Assembly: GCF_027172205.1 (NCBI RefSeq)
Contig: NC_070612.1
Location: 34,869,183-34,933,182, forward strand
Direction of reading: 5' to 3'
DNA from: Podarcis raffonei
Taxonomy: Eukaryota; Chordata; Lepidosauria; Squamata; Lacertidae
DNA length: 64,000 bases
Below, one piece after another: positions 37,201-46,880 of the stretch. Made by a program: the position numbers and the translations under genes. Numbering within the stretch: position 1 is the stretch's first letter; every line of letters starts with the position of its first letter. Below the pieces are notes generated by a model that saw only the letters and a list, made by a program, of their open reading frames with translations, had not been told where the DNA came from and made no database searches.

Positions 37201-38166
37201 AGTATTTATGAAGCACCTATAGTAACATGAGCAATATAATTACATATAGAACGCAAGGGACAATGTTAATATTCGTGACCTACACAAGCACATTTGCTAA
37301 CTATACACGAGAGGTGGAGGCACTTGGGGCAATTCATACCACATAGACATTTGCCACTCCAACTGCCTTCGTTGCAAAATAATGGAAAACTTTCTAACTA
37401 AGTTGAGGGGAATCCGTGCCATTCTGCTGGCACACCCGAGGCGAGGCCCCAGTCAGGCTGCTACAATTCAAACCTGCCCGCCCGGCTCGCCTGCAGTCCC
37501 GCAAGTCCCAGACGGTTCCCTGGAGGTGTGAGGGAAAGTCCCTCTGTGCATGGCCAGAGGTGCTCTTTCTTTCTTTTCCTTTTTTGTCCACCCCGACGTC
37601 GTAGAGCCCAGCTCCGTCCTTCCAAAGAGGCGTTGCCCCGGGCGGGCGTTGGGCAGCCGATCGCCGCCCGCCGTGCTCCTTTACTCACCCTCCTGCAAGA
37701 CGAGCGTGGGCTGCACGGGCCGCACGCGGAACTGGCGGGCGCTCCAGCCCGGGCTGGGCTGGCGCACGACCTCGCTGTCCGAGAGCCAAGTGACGGTCTC
37801 GTAGTTGTCGCCGCGGCGCAGCGCTCGGGCCTCGGCGCTGTGCACGGCCACCTCGTCGAACTGGTGCAGCCCGCCGGCGTGGTCGAAGTGCACATGGGTG
37901 GCCACGGCCAGCAGCGGCCTGGGCCGCCCGGCGGCGCCCTCGGGAGGGAGCAGCGCCTTCTCGTCGCCCTCGGCGCCCAGCAGCCCGGCCAAGCGCAGGT
38001 AGTCGGGGAGGCTGCGCAGCCCCAGGCCGGTGTCGATCACCACGTCCCGCTGCGAGCCGCGCACCAGCCAGATGTTGGCCCTGTTGCCCGACTCGTAGAA
38101 GCGCTCCTGGATCCAGTAGATGCCTCCGCCCAGGGACTTGTGGGCGAACCACTCCAGCGCCGACAT
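30473..38166 (-). CDS. MBLAC2: Metallo-beta-lactamase domain protein 2, two coding exons
   Basis: Metallo-beta-lactamase-fold hydrolase; the mammalian protein is reported to act as an acyl-CoA thioesterase at membranes. Exons 37689-38166 (478 nt) and 30473-30858 (386 nt) join to 864 nt, 287 codons and a stop. The metal-binding set is complete: HVHFDH at residues 91-96, H178 in MPGHSRG, D197 in FSGDVVYD and H239 in LPGHFNTF. The start [18 protein letters not shown] parallels the human start, and the family C-terminus (CHKVST..., ATNSRTTS) is present. It is eight codons longer than the 279-residue human protein, mainly in a loop at residues 62-83 before the metal motif. The donor is gtgagt, the acceptor tttgtag. 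It shares a CpG-rich head-to-head promoter with POLR3G. Intact. Confidence 0.96.
31095..31280 (+). mobile_element. L2-type LINE 3' terminus with (ATT)n tail
   Basis: T-rich 3' UTR followed by gttagctgccctgagcccgg, gcagggtataaataaaattt and then (ATT)n(ACT)n at about 31227-31280. The simple repeat is the extended 3' tail of the LINE. Lies in the MBLAC2 intron. Confidence 0.75.
31281..31902 (+). mobile_element. L2-type LINE 3' end, split by a MITE
   Basis: Starts with the end of the reverse-transcriptase frame (agagctgcagggaaggtgct, ctctatggaatcccctcccc), continues through the T-rich 3' UTR, is interrupted at 31603-31837, and resumes as actgctttgggatgctgtta and gaaatacaataaataaa. It directly follows another L2 terminus. 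Confidence 0.78.
31603..31837. mobile_element. Tc1/mariner-like MITE nested in L2
   Basis: Near-perfect inverted ends tacagtggtgcctcgcaag and cttgcgaggtaccactgta with TA at each edge, 235 bp. The interior repeats tcgtcttgcgag and its complement many times. The L2 sequence on the two sides rejoins cleanly when it is removed. It is the short relative of the 789-bp element at 62466-63254. Confidence 0.93.
31903..34617. other. MBLAC2 intron, nothing recognised
   Basis: AT-rich intronic DNA. No exon, RNA gene or clearly classified repeat was found. Confidence 0.4.
34618..34720 (+). mobile_element. tRNA-derived SINE fragment
   Basis: Has tttgcatgcaaaagacctca, ttcaattgctccaggaaggg and gctgggaaagaccc in order, the tRNA head and middle of the family also seen at 5864-6023. 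The 3' part is missing. Confidence 0.6.
34727..35084. mobile_element. hAT-like MITE, probable
   Basis: Starts cagggatgagtacccttttt and ends with atggcctgtggaccattagt tccctg. The ends are only roughly inverted, and no matching 8-bp flanks were read. The ggccaaatatggcctgtgga wording is typical of hAT MITE ends. Confidence 0.5.
35098..35240. repeat. Unclassified aaaccat/ggtttg repeat
   Basis: Repeated aaaccat and tggtttg units in both orientations (acaaacaaaccataatttgg, gtggtttgctgaacaaacca). A similar block lies at 49800-49995. Probably a MITE that I cannot name. Confidence 0.4.
35241..37600. other. MBLAC2 intron; one repeat fragment
   Basis: A small interspersed repeat at about 36069-36165 (ctgcaatcctcagcatgctt, ggacttacttctgagtaaag) recurs on the other strand near 51496-51590 and 55970-56030. 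Otherwise nothing is recognised. Confidence 0.4.
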
Positions 38167-38480
38167 CGCAGCAGCCGCGACCTGCCGGGCCGCCTGCAGC
38201 GCCTCTTGCGCGGCGAGCCGAGCGCGGAGCTGGGGCGGAGCCCGGGGAGTAGGCGGGGACGGAGGCGCCTGAGCGGGACGTGCTCGGGCGAGCGAGCCAG
38301 CGAGCAAGAGGTCTCCGCCCCGTCCCTGCCCACTGCGGTAGCGCAGCGCCGGGCACGCGAGCAGGCGGGCCGGGGATGGCGGGCTGGGCGAGGCGAGGCT
38401 GCAGGAGGAGCGGCCTGGCGGGGCCGGAGCGGAGAGGCGTGAGGCTGCGAGAAGGCGGCTGCAATTGGGCTTTGAAGATG
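37600..38480. promoter_or_regulatory. CpG island, MBLAC2/POLR3G divergent promoter
   Basis: Very CpG-dense block covering MBLAC2 exon 1 and the gap upstream of it. MBLAC2 departs on the minus strand and POLR3G on the plus strand, so it most likely acts as a bidirectional promoter. Long open frames here (280-361 codons) come from composition. Confidence 0.75.
37689..38166 (-). CDS. MBLAC2: MBLAC2 exon 1 coding part
   Basis: 478 nt from ATG at 38166 to a gtgagt donor. Encodes residues 1-159 and the first base of Gly160, with the HVHFDH motif at 91-96. An upstream in-frame ATG at 38523 would add a proline- and arginine-rich extension absent from the family, so the internal start is preferred. 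Confidence 0.96.
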
Positions 38481-38640
38481 CAGTGCGATGATGGTGCTTG
38501 ACGTGCTGCTGAATAAGAGGCACGGCTCTCCCGATGCTTCCCCCTTTTAAATATTTCGTGAGAGTCGAAGGAGGGTCGGTTGCTCGCGGCAGCTTCGTTT
38601 GGGGCTATCTCGTGCAGTTCCAAGCGCGCACCCTGGGGAA
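38470..38640 (+). other. POLR3G: POLR3G non-coding exon 1, predicted
   Basis: The POLR3G start codon lies in an exon that begins with an acceptor at 40347, so a 5' exon is needed. The best donor in the shared CpG region is ggggaa|gtgagt at 38641. The exon start is not visible and the left edge is a guess. Confidence 0.4.
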
Positions 38641-38737
38641 GTGAGTCCCAATCCCATATGCTCCAGCTGCCCCTATTCATTTTTGTTTTATCTGTTCCTC
38701 CTAATGCACTGACACTTATGATCAAAAAATGTTTCGT

Positions 38738-38869
38738 GAGGTAGCTCAATCGGTTGAGCGTGAGACTCATAATCTCAGGGTCTTGGGTTGCAGCTGTTGG
38801 GAAAGAGATTCCTGCCTTCTGGGGGTTGGACTAGATGACCCTGAGGAGACCTTTCCAACTCTATTATTG
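38738..38869 (+). mobile_element. tRNA-derived SINE with CR1-like tail
   Basis: The tRNA-like head aggtagctcaatcggttgag with anticodon-arm-like gactcataatctc is followed by gggggttggactagatgacc. Same family as 22864-23007. It lies just past the predicted POLR3G exon 1. The head is too altered in the T arm to be a working tRNA. Confidence 0.8.
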
Positions 38870-39783
38870 TTGAAGGAAGGGAAAGGGGCAACTGCATCTT
38901 GGCCTCATCTGGGATTGAGGGGAGTTGTAGTCCGAAACCTATGGAGAACATATGGTTAAGGAAGGCTGCTCCAAGTGTCTGGTCCTGTAAAGCCAGTGTG
39001 TGGTTTCTCTAACCCACCGCCAACAGCAAATGTTGCTGAACTGAATTGCAGATATTCCATGACTAGGCACATTGTGAGATGAAGCATTTTTAAGGATGGC
39101 TTTGTGATCAGTTTAGTAAACAACAGGCAGAAATAAGGTTTCATCGGTGCATGAGGTGGGGAGAGTGAAAGGAGCATAAAGAGTCTCCTTTTTTATCTGA
39201 CACTTCATCTGGAGGCATGAAGCCCTGCTGGATAGTGGGATTTTTATTTCTGAGTACATGTGTATAGATACCTTGAGTCCATGCATGTTTATTTAAAGCA
39301 AAATCAATTTGGTTCAATGGGACATGGAGTGCTTCCCCATTAGGCATTTAGCCCTGCTTCATTCACTTGCTTCTTACTGGGCATGCACATGACACTGTCC
39401 AATCATTGCCTCTTTATCTGTCTTTTTTCACACAGCAGGAAGATCAGCCACAACCCTGGAAAAAGGTTGCACTCCCCAAAACTGCTGGTGAGGGGTAAAA
39501 CTCTGCCCCATTTCCCAGCAAGGACCCTATTGCCTTGAGGGTCATTTGCAGGAAACCTGCTTTTGTGTTTCCCCATTCACCATTTTGCCAGATGCTTCTG
39601 CTCCATGTGCATCAATGGAAATGGGAGGCATTGGCTTGCACTGGGGGAAGGGGCTGCATTCCTGAAAATGACTGGGCGGGGGAAGAAAACTGCTGTTCCT
39701 GCCAAGATTCCTTGGGGTACCAAGGATAAGCAGTGCCAGCAAACCTTCTTTTGGCTGGGCCACATTGTTAACGTGTCCTTTAC
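38870..39783. other. POLR3G intron 1, nothing recognised
   Basis: A fragment of the palindromic MITE (ggggagttgtagtccgaaac) is visible near 38920. Otherwise no feature. Confidence 0.4.
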
Positions 39784-40083
39784 CTGATGTCCAGGGCTGT
39801 CTTACCCCTAGGTGCTAGGGGTGCGGGGTGCCGGGCTTTCAGGGGTGCCAGGCCAAAAGTCCAGGGCCTGAGAGTTGAGTCCGGGGAAAAGCCCGCCTGT
39901 TGGTCGGAGCGCCGCGGCGGGCTCTACTGCTGCGGGCAACTCTGCACTGCGAGTTCGGGGCCGACCGAGCCGGCAAGATGCTGAAGTGGCTGGCTGGCTC
40001 CGCCTTCCTGCACACCTGGGACTGGGCAACCTGGATCTTTGCACCTCGGCACCGCATATGCTTAAGACAGCTCTGCTGATGTC
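39784..40083. mobile_element. hAT-family MITE with perfect 8-bp duplication
   Basis: The element at 39792-40075 has inverted ends cagggctgtctta / taagacagctctg. The duplication ctgatgtc is perfect at 39784-39791 and 40076-40083. GC-rich interior; lies in POLR3G intron 1. Confidence 0.92.
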
Positions 40084-40355
40084 ATATGGCAGTTGGGTGT
40101 GGCTTTGCCAAATGGCCCTGCCAGCTGTACAGCGAGGCCTAATTAACTCCACCGACTGCAGGCTCTGCACTTGGTTTGTGCTTTTTTATTAATACGACTG
40201 GCATGATAATTAGTAGCAAAAGTGGATTGTGTGTTTCTTCAAGTTACTTCTTGTGGTGGCTATTTGTTTTTAAAAAGAAAATTCATATTTTCTGTGTATA
40301 CTCTGCAGAACAAGAATAAATATTAAATGCAAGGTGTTCTTTTCAGGAATTTGAT

Positions 40356-40475
40356 ATGGCCAGGTCAGGCCGAGGAAGAGGGCGTGCTGCCTTGACCTTT
40401 GACATTGCAGCAATTGGCTTTGTTAAAGGTGAAGCGCTACCTGAAGCAGTATTTGGGCCTTCTCCGCTATATCCT
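40356..40475 (+). CDS. POLR3G: POLR3G first coding exon
   Basis: Acceptor tttcag at 40341-40346, ATG at 40356, donor gtaagt after TATCCT. Forty codons, MARSGRGRGR to PSPLYP. Confidence 0.95.
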
Positions 40476-43400
40476 GTAAGTATCTAGCAAGCAGCCAGAA
40501 TTTTAAACCACAAGTTGCCATTGGGGTGAACTGTTGCATGCCACATAAAAAGAGCAAGAAAATGCCAAGTCCTACTGCTGGTAGACTAATATTGGAAAAC
40601 AATAGGCCAGGCCTTTAGGCTTAAACACAGTGAAGGTGATGCTAGACAGGAACACAGGAAGCTGTTTTATACTGAGTCAGGCCATTAGTCCATCTGGTTC
40701 AGTACTGTCCACATTGACTGATAGTGGCTCTCCAGGTGCTGGAGTATTTGTGTGTGTGTGTTGGCTGAATTGTTTCTCTTAGATTACCAAACCAGCGTGC
40801 ACTTGGGCTACTGGTATAAAAAGTGCCCAGGGTTTTTAGCTGCTGTTCTTTGACAGTAATTAAAGATGTCACAGCATTTTGTGTGCTGTACCCTCCAGTA
40901 CTCCTGTCATTGCTGGAGAAGCATTTTATGAAGATTCCTATGAAATAAAACGAGGTTATGTGAGTTCTTTTTCAAGAGAGACAGAGAGAACGGCATAAAA
41001 CTCTATTTTGCAATTGAAGTAATGACGTTGGAAGGCACTTACACTTGCACAAGGAGGGGCAACTGATTCTTGCCAATCTCTTTGACACATTGCAGCCCCT
41101 ACCACTCCCCCCCAAAAAAAGTTGCTTTCTCACAGTTGGGAGCCCCTCTGGAACAAGACAGGATATGGTGCAATGGCTGTAGAATGTAGCAGGGATTGGA
41201 TGAGGAAGAGTGTGTCTCACCTTACACAAGCAAAAATGCTTTCCACTAGTACAAAGCTACCATTAAATACAACCCAATATGTGTGATTTTCACAGACAAC
41301 AGATTACAAACCAACACCACTGAAAACGGGAGAGGATGAGGATTACCTTTTGGCTTTAAAACAAGAGCTCAGAGGGGCAATGAAGCGGACGCCTTATTTT
41401 ATGACCAAAAAGAATGAAAATGAAGGTTAGTTTGCCGTATCATTTTATTCTGGAAAGTATTGTGCATGCAATTTTTTCTGTAATAGAATTAATCCTGTGT
41501 AACTAAGGGTGCAATCAGTAATTTCTTGAAGAACAGTGTTAAGGTGCCATTGAATCTGTACCCCTCCGATCTGGACATGTTCTAACCCGTCTTCTAGTTC
41601 TGTTTGTGATCCAAATCCTTCAAACGAAGGTGGTTATCCCCATAAAATCCCCAAGGTTTTTCTTGAGAGCCTTATACAAAATTAATGCACAAATATGTTA
41701 TCATGAGCAAAGCAGAAGAGGGATTTCCCCCCTGAAAATAGTCCTTTGTGCATTTTAACTAAATAAAGATTGTGGTTCTGCATTGGCTTTGTCTGAATTT
41801 ATAGTATGTATATTTCACAACTCTAGGTTTTTGTCTTCAGGTTTTGTACCTGTTGAAAGATACAGCAAAAAATACTTGCAGATGAATGAAAAGGACCTAG
41901 AATGGACCCCAGGTAAGGAAACGTAAATTCCAGTTAATTTTGGCATAGAATTTTCCATTGTTTTCCAGTATTTAGATGTAAAACTCATTTCATGGTTGGT
42001 TCATTGTTTGTTTTAGGTTCCTCTGTGCTATTCAGCTAGTAAAAAATGTAAACCTAAATAAATACCTCTCACCCAGAGCTGAGTGGTATTTTTTAAAAAG
42101 TGCATTTACACCTAGAATTCTTTTCCACTTCAACCAACCACAAACACTCATTCAGAGCTGATAGACTCATTCCCATATTTTCACATCTTTCCAGAGAAAG
42201 GACTGCTTCCCAGTGGTCCCTCAGGAGTACAGCACATTCCTTTGTCACACTTACCGTATTTTTCCCTCTATTACATGCAGATTTTTTCTCCTAAAAAGTA
42301 AGGGGAAATGTCTGTGCGTGTTATTGAGCGAATGTGTGGGGTCCCTGGAGCTGACAAGCGCGAGTGAAGGCAAAAATCAGGCAAATATCAAATCGTCCGG
42401 AGAAGGGAGGAAAGGAGGAAGCTGCTGCTTTCCTGCATTCTGCCTCAGGGTCTTACTGCCCACCCGCTTCTGTTTCCTTACTGTGTTTGCTCAAACGGAA
42501 CAAAGAGCAGAGAAAACCCCTCCCCTCCAGGCAAGCAGAGTGGAAAGCAGAGCGTCCTTCCTTCTAATTCCTCTCCGTGCATCTGGGACTCGAAGCAACA
42601 TGCAGGTTGGGGGGGGGGGAGAGAGAGAGAGAGCTGGCTGGCTTGTGTGGGGGGGGGGACTTTTGCCTTCCTTTCCTCCCTCCGGTAAAACCCCTCTCCT
42701 GCATTCTTAGCCAGCTGCTTCTCTGCACACCCCTCTCGTTCTCCTTGTCGCTTCTATGTTTTTCCTTCCCTCCCTACTTAAAACGTGGTTCCAATCATGG
42801 ATCCACATGGATCCTCAGGATCTTTGCATTGAGTCACCCCAAATTCACCATCAGATCACATAGCAATGATCTGATGCAAAAACAGGGCTGCAATGGTGCA
42901 AAAACATGGTTACAAAGCACGGATCCACATGGATCCTCAGGATCTTTGCATTGGGTCACCCCAAATTCACCATCAGATCACATAGCATGTCCATGGCTAC
43001 AGCCTGCACCAAAAAAATCACGCACCCACTGTTGCCTGGGGCTGCAATGGTGCAAAAACGTGGTTACAAGGCATGGATCCACATGGATCCTCAGGATCTT
43101 TGCATTGGGCTACCCCAAACTCACCGTCAAATCACATGTCTGTGGCCGCAGCATGAAGCACAAAAATGATACATCCACTGTTTCATTCAGAATTTTTTTT
43201 TCTTGTTTTCCTCCTCTAAAAACTATGTGCGTGTTATGGTCAGGTGCGTGTTATCGAGCGAAAAATACGGTATTTGAAAGATGGAGGGCCTATAATTGTG
43301 GTGAGGCCAAGTTTGTCTAGAACAGGGCTAGTGAACTTGTGGGACTCAATCAGCATGAGCAGTGGTCATGGATAAAGGAAGTTTTTGTTAAGCACCAGTC

Positions 43401-44405
43401 AGAGAGGCACAAGTTTCCTCCTCCCTGGTCTAGTATATGTTGACTCCCCTGAGTCATTTCAGGTCTTCTCAGTCAAAATGTGCATCTTGAGCTGTGTACA
43501 AAATACTGAGGGCCATATTTCTCAGTAAATAGCCCACATATCAAACTTCTGCCATTCCCTTTTCTCAGCATTGCCAATTCTCAAGTAATGATACTATCCA
43601 CATTCAAACAGAAGCTTGATAGCTGGAACTGGGACACCAGTGGCCATCTTGGGCCTCACTTTGCAAGGCTGGGATCGAAGGGTGCATGGCTGTTATGTTT
43701 GTCTCACAACCACCCTGCCACCCTCGAACTGCTTTATGATGCTGGGATCTGATCTGAAATGATTCACCCAGCAAATCATTCAAATCAGATCCCAGCCTCG
43801 CAAAGTGGCACAGGGCTGGCATGATGGCGTGAGCAGGATCCTCCAGAAAAATGTGCCCGGGGCCATTCCCTCCATGCTACGTCCCTGAATCGCTGGACTA
43901 CAGTCCCATGATCTCCACTGGCAAGCGCCAGGATGGGAAAGTCTTGCTACTGTTCTGAATAAAATGTCTTTGGTCATAGAAATACCTTTAATGTGAAGGA
44001 GCATAAACTATTAAAAATAACTAAAACTTGTATATTTTGTGAAGACTGGAGAAGACTCCCAAGAGAGCTGAAACCAAAGAAGAAGACTGAAAAAGGTAAC
44101 ATGCATATTAAGTAATATTAAGTAACATGCCTCTTAGGAGTAAAAATATTTTCTTGGGCTGTTGACCAACTCTAATAATGAATAATACAGTATTGTTCGG
44201 TATGCCTTATTTTGTGCTATAATTCTAATGAGAAAGGGGTGATTGGTTGTTGGATCATCGAAAAGAGAAGAGAATACTTTAAAACACACACAACCGAAAC
44301 CTTAAAATAACTTAGGCATTTGGTTTTGCAAGGGATTGATCTGGTAATCCTGAAATTTACAAGCATTTGACAAAAGTTGCCACTGTCAGGTAAGTTACAC
44401 TGTTA

Positions 44406-44485
<80 letters not shown>

Positions 44486-46462
44486 CATTAACACCTCCTT
44501 CCCAATTCTAACACAAATGAAGTTACTCCTGGGATTTCCACAGGAGAACTTGGTTCTTGATATAGTAAATTCTTCCTGATTCATTCTTTGCAAACAGGAA
44601 GCTTTTTCACTTACATAATGAGTAAAGTTTGCTATAACTGCGTTTGAAGAGTATTAAGGTAAGAGGATTTTTCTTCAGCAGGTGGAAAACCGAAGAAAGC
44701 AAAAACTGCAACGCCAAAAACTAATGTGGATGTTTTGAAAAAGATAGAGGTAGAGTTTACTCTGCTTTACCTTCTTAGGTTTTATTATTCAGCAGTAGTC
44801 ACTATTGCTAGTATGTCTCCACTGTGAACAGTGATGTAAAAAGTAGATTAGGCTCTATAAAACCCATTGGGCTGGGGGGAATGACAAATTTGCGCATAAT
44901 TTAGGGCACCTTTGCATAACTGCAAGTTCTTATTTGCCTTAACTGATGGTTGCCTTGAGCAATTTTATGCTATGTGACAGGATGGCAAATAAAAAACAAC
45001 AACCAACTGGCATGTTCAAATATTTAAAAAAAAATTAAAAAGAAGATTTGAACAAACCATTGTGTTGAAGCCAGCCAATTGAAATCATGGCTACAGTATT
45101 TTAAGCACTATTGATTTCAGTGGGTCTACCCTAAGTTTCACTAAGCCACTTTCTCTTATCTAAATTGTTGGTTTCTGGATTTTCCATTGGATGTGCTTCC
45201 TCGTAATTCATATATTTTTTCTGATCCTTCAGTAAGGGACTTTGGAAAGGGATACCACAAATCTGTTAAGGATTATTCATTCCCCATTTGGAAAATAAGT
45301 AGCATGTGAAGAGATGAAATTAAATTACAGTTATGTCCAAGAATTATGTCATAATCATGCTATTTCTAAAATCCTTTTGAACTCCTTGAGTTCTTTGCTT
45401 AGTTCACCTATCCGTTCGTTACTTGACCAGCAAGAATAATTAAAAAACAAAAATTAGCTGGAAGTTCAGATGATGTCACAGACATCTTGCTAACCTTTCC
45501 CAGGAGCTAGAAAAGAAAGGAGACGAAGAAAAGTCAGATGAGGAGGAAAAAGATAAAGAGGAGGAGGAGGAGGAGGGAGAACCAGAGGAGTATGAGGAAG
45601 AAGAGCACGAAGAGGTATTGGTTTTCTTAACAAATAAAATTATGTAGAGACCAAGATGGTGGCAATAATTATTTTCTTGACATTATACATGATTGGGGCA
45701 AGTACAATAAACTTGGTGTACCTGTGGCTCTTTGAACGCTGCTGAACCACAGCTCCCATCATTTCTTGGCCATTGTCCATGCTGCTTGGGGCTGATGGGT
45801 ATTGGAGTACAGTAACATCTGAAGGGCTGCAGATTCCCCATCGTAAGTAGTATGGTGTTTCCATTCCTCGCACTTTATGTAACAGTTAACAATAATACGT
45901 ATTTTCATTGCAGAACCAAATGAAAGAACCATATCAATCTGTATCTTGTTTACTTTATAAAGCAGCTTTCTTCCACTTTCTACTGTATATTGTATTGTCA
46001 ACAAAAGGATTGGGGGGGGTTGCTTTTTGTGTCACTTCTGAAAATGCTTTATGGCCATAGTCTTAACCACACTTAACTGAAAGTACATTACATTGAAATC
46101 AATTGGCTACCAAGGAAAAATCATTTAGGAATGGAGGGCATGGGTGTCAAAAGTGACTGAAAAACATTTAAATTAGGTTGTTAACACAAGCATTTATATT
46201 TATAATTACCTTGCCTTCAACTACCAGCACGTTTCACTGGGATCTATATTTATTTGCTGCATGTGTAACATTGATTTCCACCAGTTACATAAGGTTTGAT
46301 ATAAACACAAGGAAGTATCTGCGACTGTACTTCTTGCACGTAGCAATTTACAGTATCTAATATGATTTCCTTTAGGAGAACGACTATATTGCTTCCTATT
46401 TTGAAGATGGAGATGACTATGGAGCAGGCAGTGATGATGACATGGATGAAGCAACTTACTGA
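40356..46462 (+). CDS. POLR3G: RNA polymerase III subunit RPC7, seven coding exons
   Basis: POLR3G is the RPC7-alpha subunit of RNA polymerase III, part of the RPC3/RPC6/RPC7 initiation subcomplex in the nucleus. Coding exons are 40356-40475, 41296-41425, 41841-41912, 44045-44095, 44679-44749, 45504-45614 and 46376-46462. They join to 642 nt, 213 codons and a stop (human 223). The N-terminus has the family start GRGRGRAALTFDIAAIGF. The middle has ALKQELRGAMKRTPYFM, VERYSKKYLQM and the DWRRLPREL motif. A lysine-rich stretch (KPKKAKTATPK) precedes an almost purely acidic tail that ends DDDMDEATY. The paralogue POLR3GL is excluded mainly by gene order. All junctions are GT-AG. Exon 6 has a tandem cagcag acceptor. 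Intact. Confidence 0.96.
40652..40740 (-). mobile_element. tRNA-derived SINE 3' fragment
   Basis: Plus strand reads ggaagctgttttatactgag, tcaggccattagtccatctg and tgatagtggctctccaggtg, the antisense of the tail and middle of the family at 5864-6023. POLR3G intron. Confidence 0.65.
41296..41425 (+). CDS. POLR3G: POLR3G coding exon 2
   Basis: 130 nt, acceptor ttcacag, donor gttagt. Encodes TTDYKPTPLKTGEDEDYLLA to TKKNENE. Confidence 0.95.
41841..41912 (+). CDS. POLR3G: POLR3G coding exon 3
   Basis: 72 nt, acceptor tcttcag, donor gtaagg. Encodes GFVPVERYSKKYLQMNEKDL EWTP. Confidence 0.94.
42252..43272. mobile_element. TIR element with internal repeats (TA...TA)
   Basis: 1,021-bp element with inverted ends: left taccgtatttttccctctat, right atcgagcgaaaaatacggta, TA at both edges, and gtgcgtgttat near each end. 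Non-autonomous, probably Tc1/mariner-like. It holds three copies of a block containing ggatccacatggatcctcag gatctttgcattg (starting near 42798, 42920 and 43074). G-runs of 9-10 occur at 42608-42658. The 247-codon open frame through it is not a gene. Lies in POLR3G intron 3. Confidence 0.88.
43660..43807. repeat. Nested inverted repeat
   Basis: The core hairpin has arms gctgggatctgatctgaaat gatt (43741-43764) and its near-complement at 43774-43796 around a 9-base loop. An outer weaker pair (ctttgcaaggctgggatc near 43660, agcctcgcaaag at 43796-43807) encloses it. Lies in the same POLR3G intron. Confidence 0.6.
44045..44095 (+). CDS. POLR3G: POLR3G coding exon 4
   Basis: 51 nt, acceptor tgtgaag, donor gtaaca. 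Completes the conserved DWRRLPREL motif and adds KPKKKTEK. Confidence 0.93.
44409..44485. repeat. Compound microsatellite (TC)n(TG)n
   Basis: About 24 TC units run into about 14 TG units in POLR3G intron 4. Uninterrupted, hence likely polymorphic. Confidence 0.95.
44679..44749 (+). CDS. POLR3G: POLR3G coding exon 5
   Basis: 71 nt, donor gtagag. The acceptor is ttcttcagcag, two AGs three bases apart. Using the first gives KAGGKPKKAK, which parallels the human KKAGPKPKKAK. Using the second would drop one residue (44682 start). Confidence 0.92.
45504..45614 (+). CDS. POLR3G: POLR3G coding exon 6 (acidic)
   Basis: 111 nt, acceptor tttcccag, donor gtattg. Thirty-seven codons, largely Glu and Asp (gaggaggaggaggagg run), part of the acidic RPC7 tail. 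Confidence 0.94.
45718..45840. mobile_element. Palindromic hAT-type MITE, diverged
   Basis: Pattern of the 58338 family: cacagctcccatcatttctt, gccattgtccatgctgcttg gggctgatggg, then ctgaagggctgcag. POLR3G intron. Confidence 0.55.
46376..46462 (+). CDS. POLR3G: POLR3G last coding exon
   Basis: 87 nt, acceptor ctttag. Encodes ENDYIASYFEDGDDYG to DDDMDEATY and TGA, the conserved RPC7 C-terminus. Confidence 0.96.
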   Translation, partial: ENDYIASYFEDGDDYGAGSDDDMDEATY

Positions 46463-46852
46463 AATTGGTTTGAGTAGCTGGGAAATACAGCTGGAAAGTC
46501 TGAACACGCACTTGAGTTACCTCTAGTTATGAAATAATGTAATTTCAGAGGATTAACATTGATGATTAACTCAATATGGGAGTATGTTGACTCAATATTC
46601 GAAGCAGGCTGTATATTCACTTCCAATTGATGGAATGGTAGATTGTGTTGGCGGCATGCTAAAGCACTCAGATGTGTCCTATATAGACCATGCTTTGTTA
46701 TCCTGAACTAATTTGCAGAAATGTTATGTGCCTGACAACATAACACTGAGCTAGCCTGTGCAGAGTACCATATCACTTTGCATTGCTTATGAAACTGTTG
46801 TGGGAAGGAAGAGAAATGTGTGCACTGAAGTTTAAAAATCTAGCCTTTAAAT

Positions 46853-46858
46853 AATAAA
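46853..46858 (+). terminator. POLR3G: POLR3G polyadenylation signal
   Basis: AATAAA 390 nt past the stop, followed within 40 nt by a GT-rich stretch (ggtgtagtagtgtgtg). Likely end of the transcript at about 46875. Confidence 0.7.
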
Positions 46859-46880
46859 AACTGTTTACTGAAAACAGGAT

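Noticed and set aside
37685-38770. 361-codon open frame on the minus strand across the CpG island
   Set aside because: It is in a different frame from MBLAC2, is Arg/Ala/Pro-rich, and has no domain. Such frames are expected in CpG-dense DNA. The same holds for the 304-codon plus-strand frame at 37528-38442.
42798-43140. CRISPR-like spaced repeats
   Set aside because: Only three diverged copies with unequal spacing inside a DNA transposon, in a vertebrate genome.
42577-43320. 247-codon open frame with repeated peptide blocks
   Set aside because: The repeats are the internal DNA repeats of a non-coding TIR element; no transposase domain.
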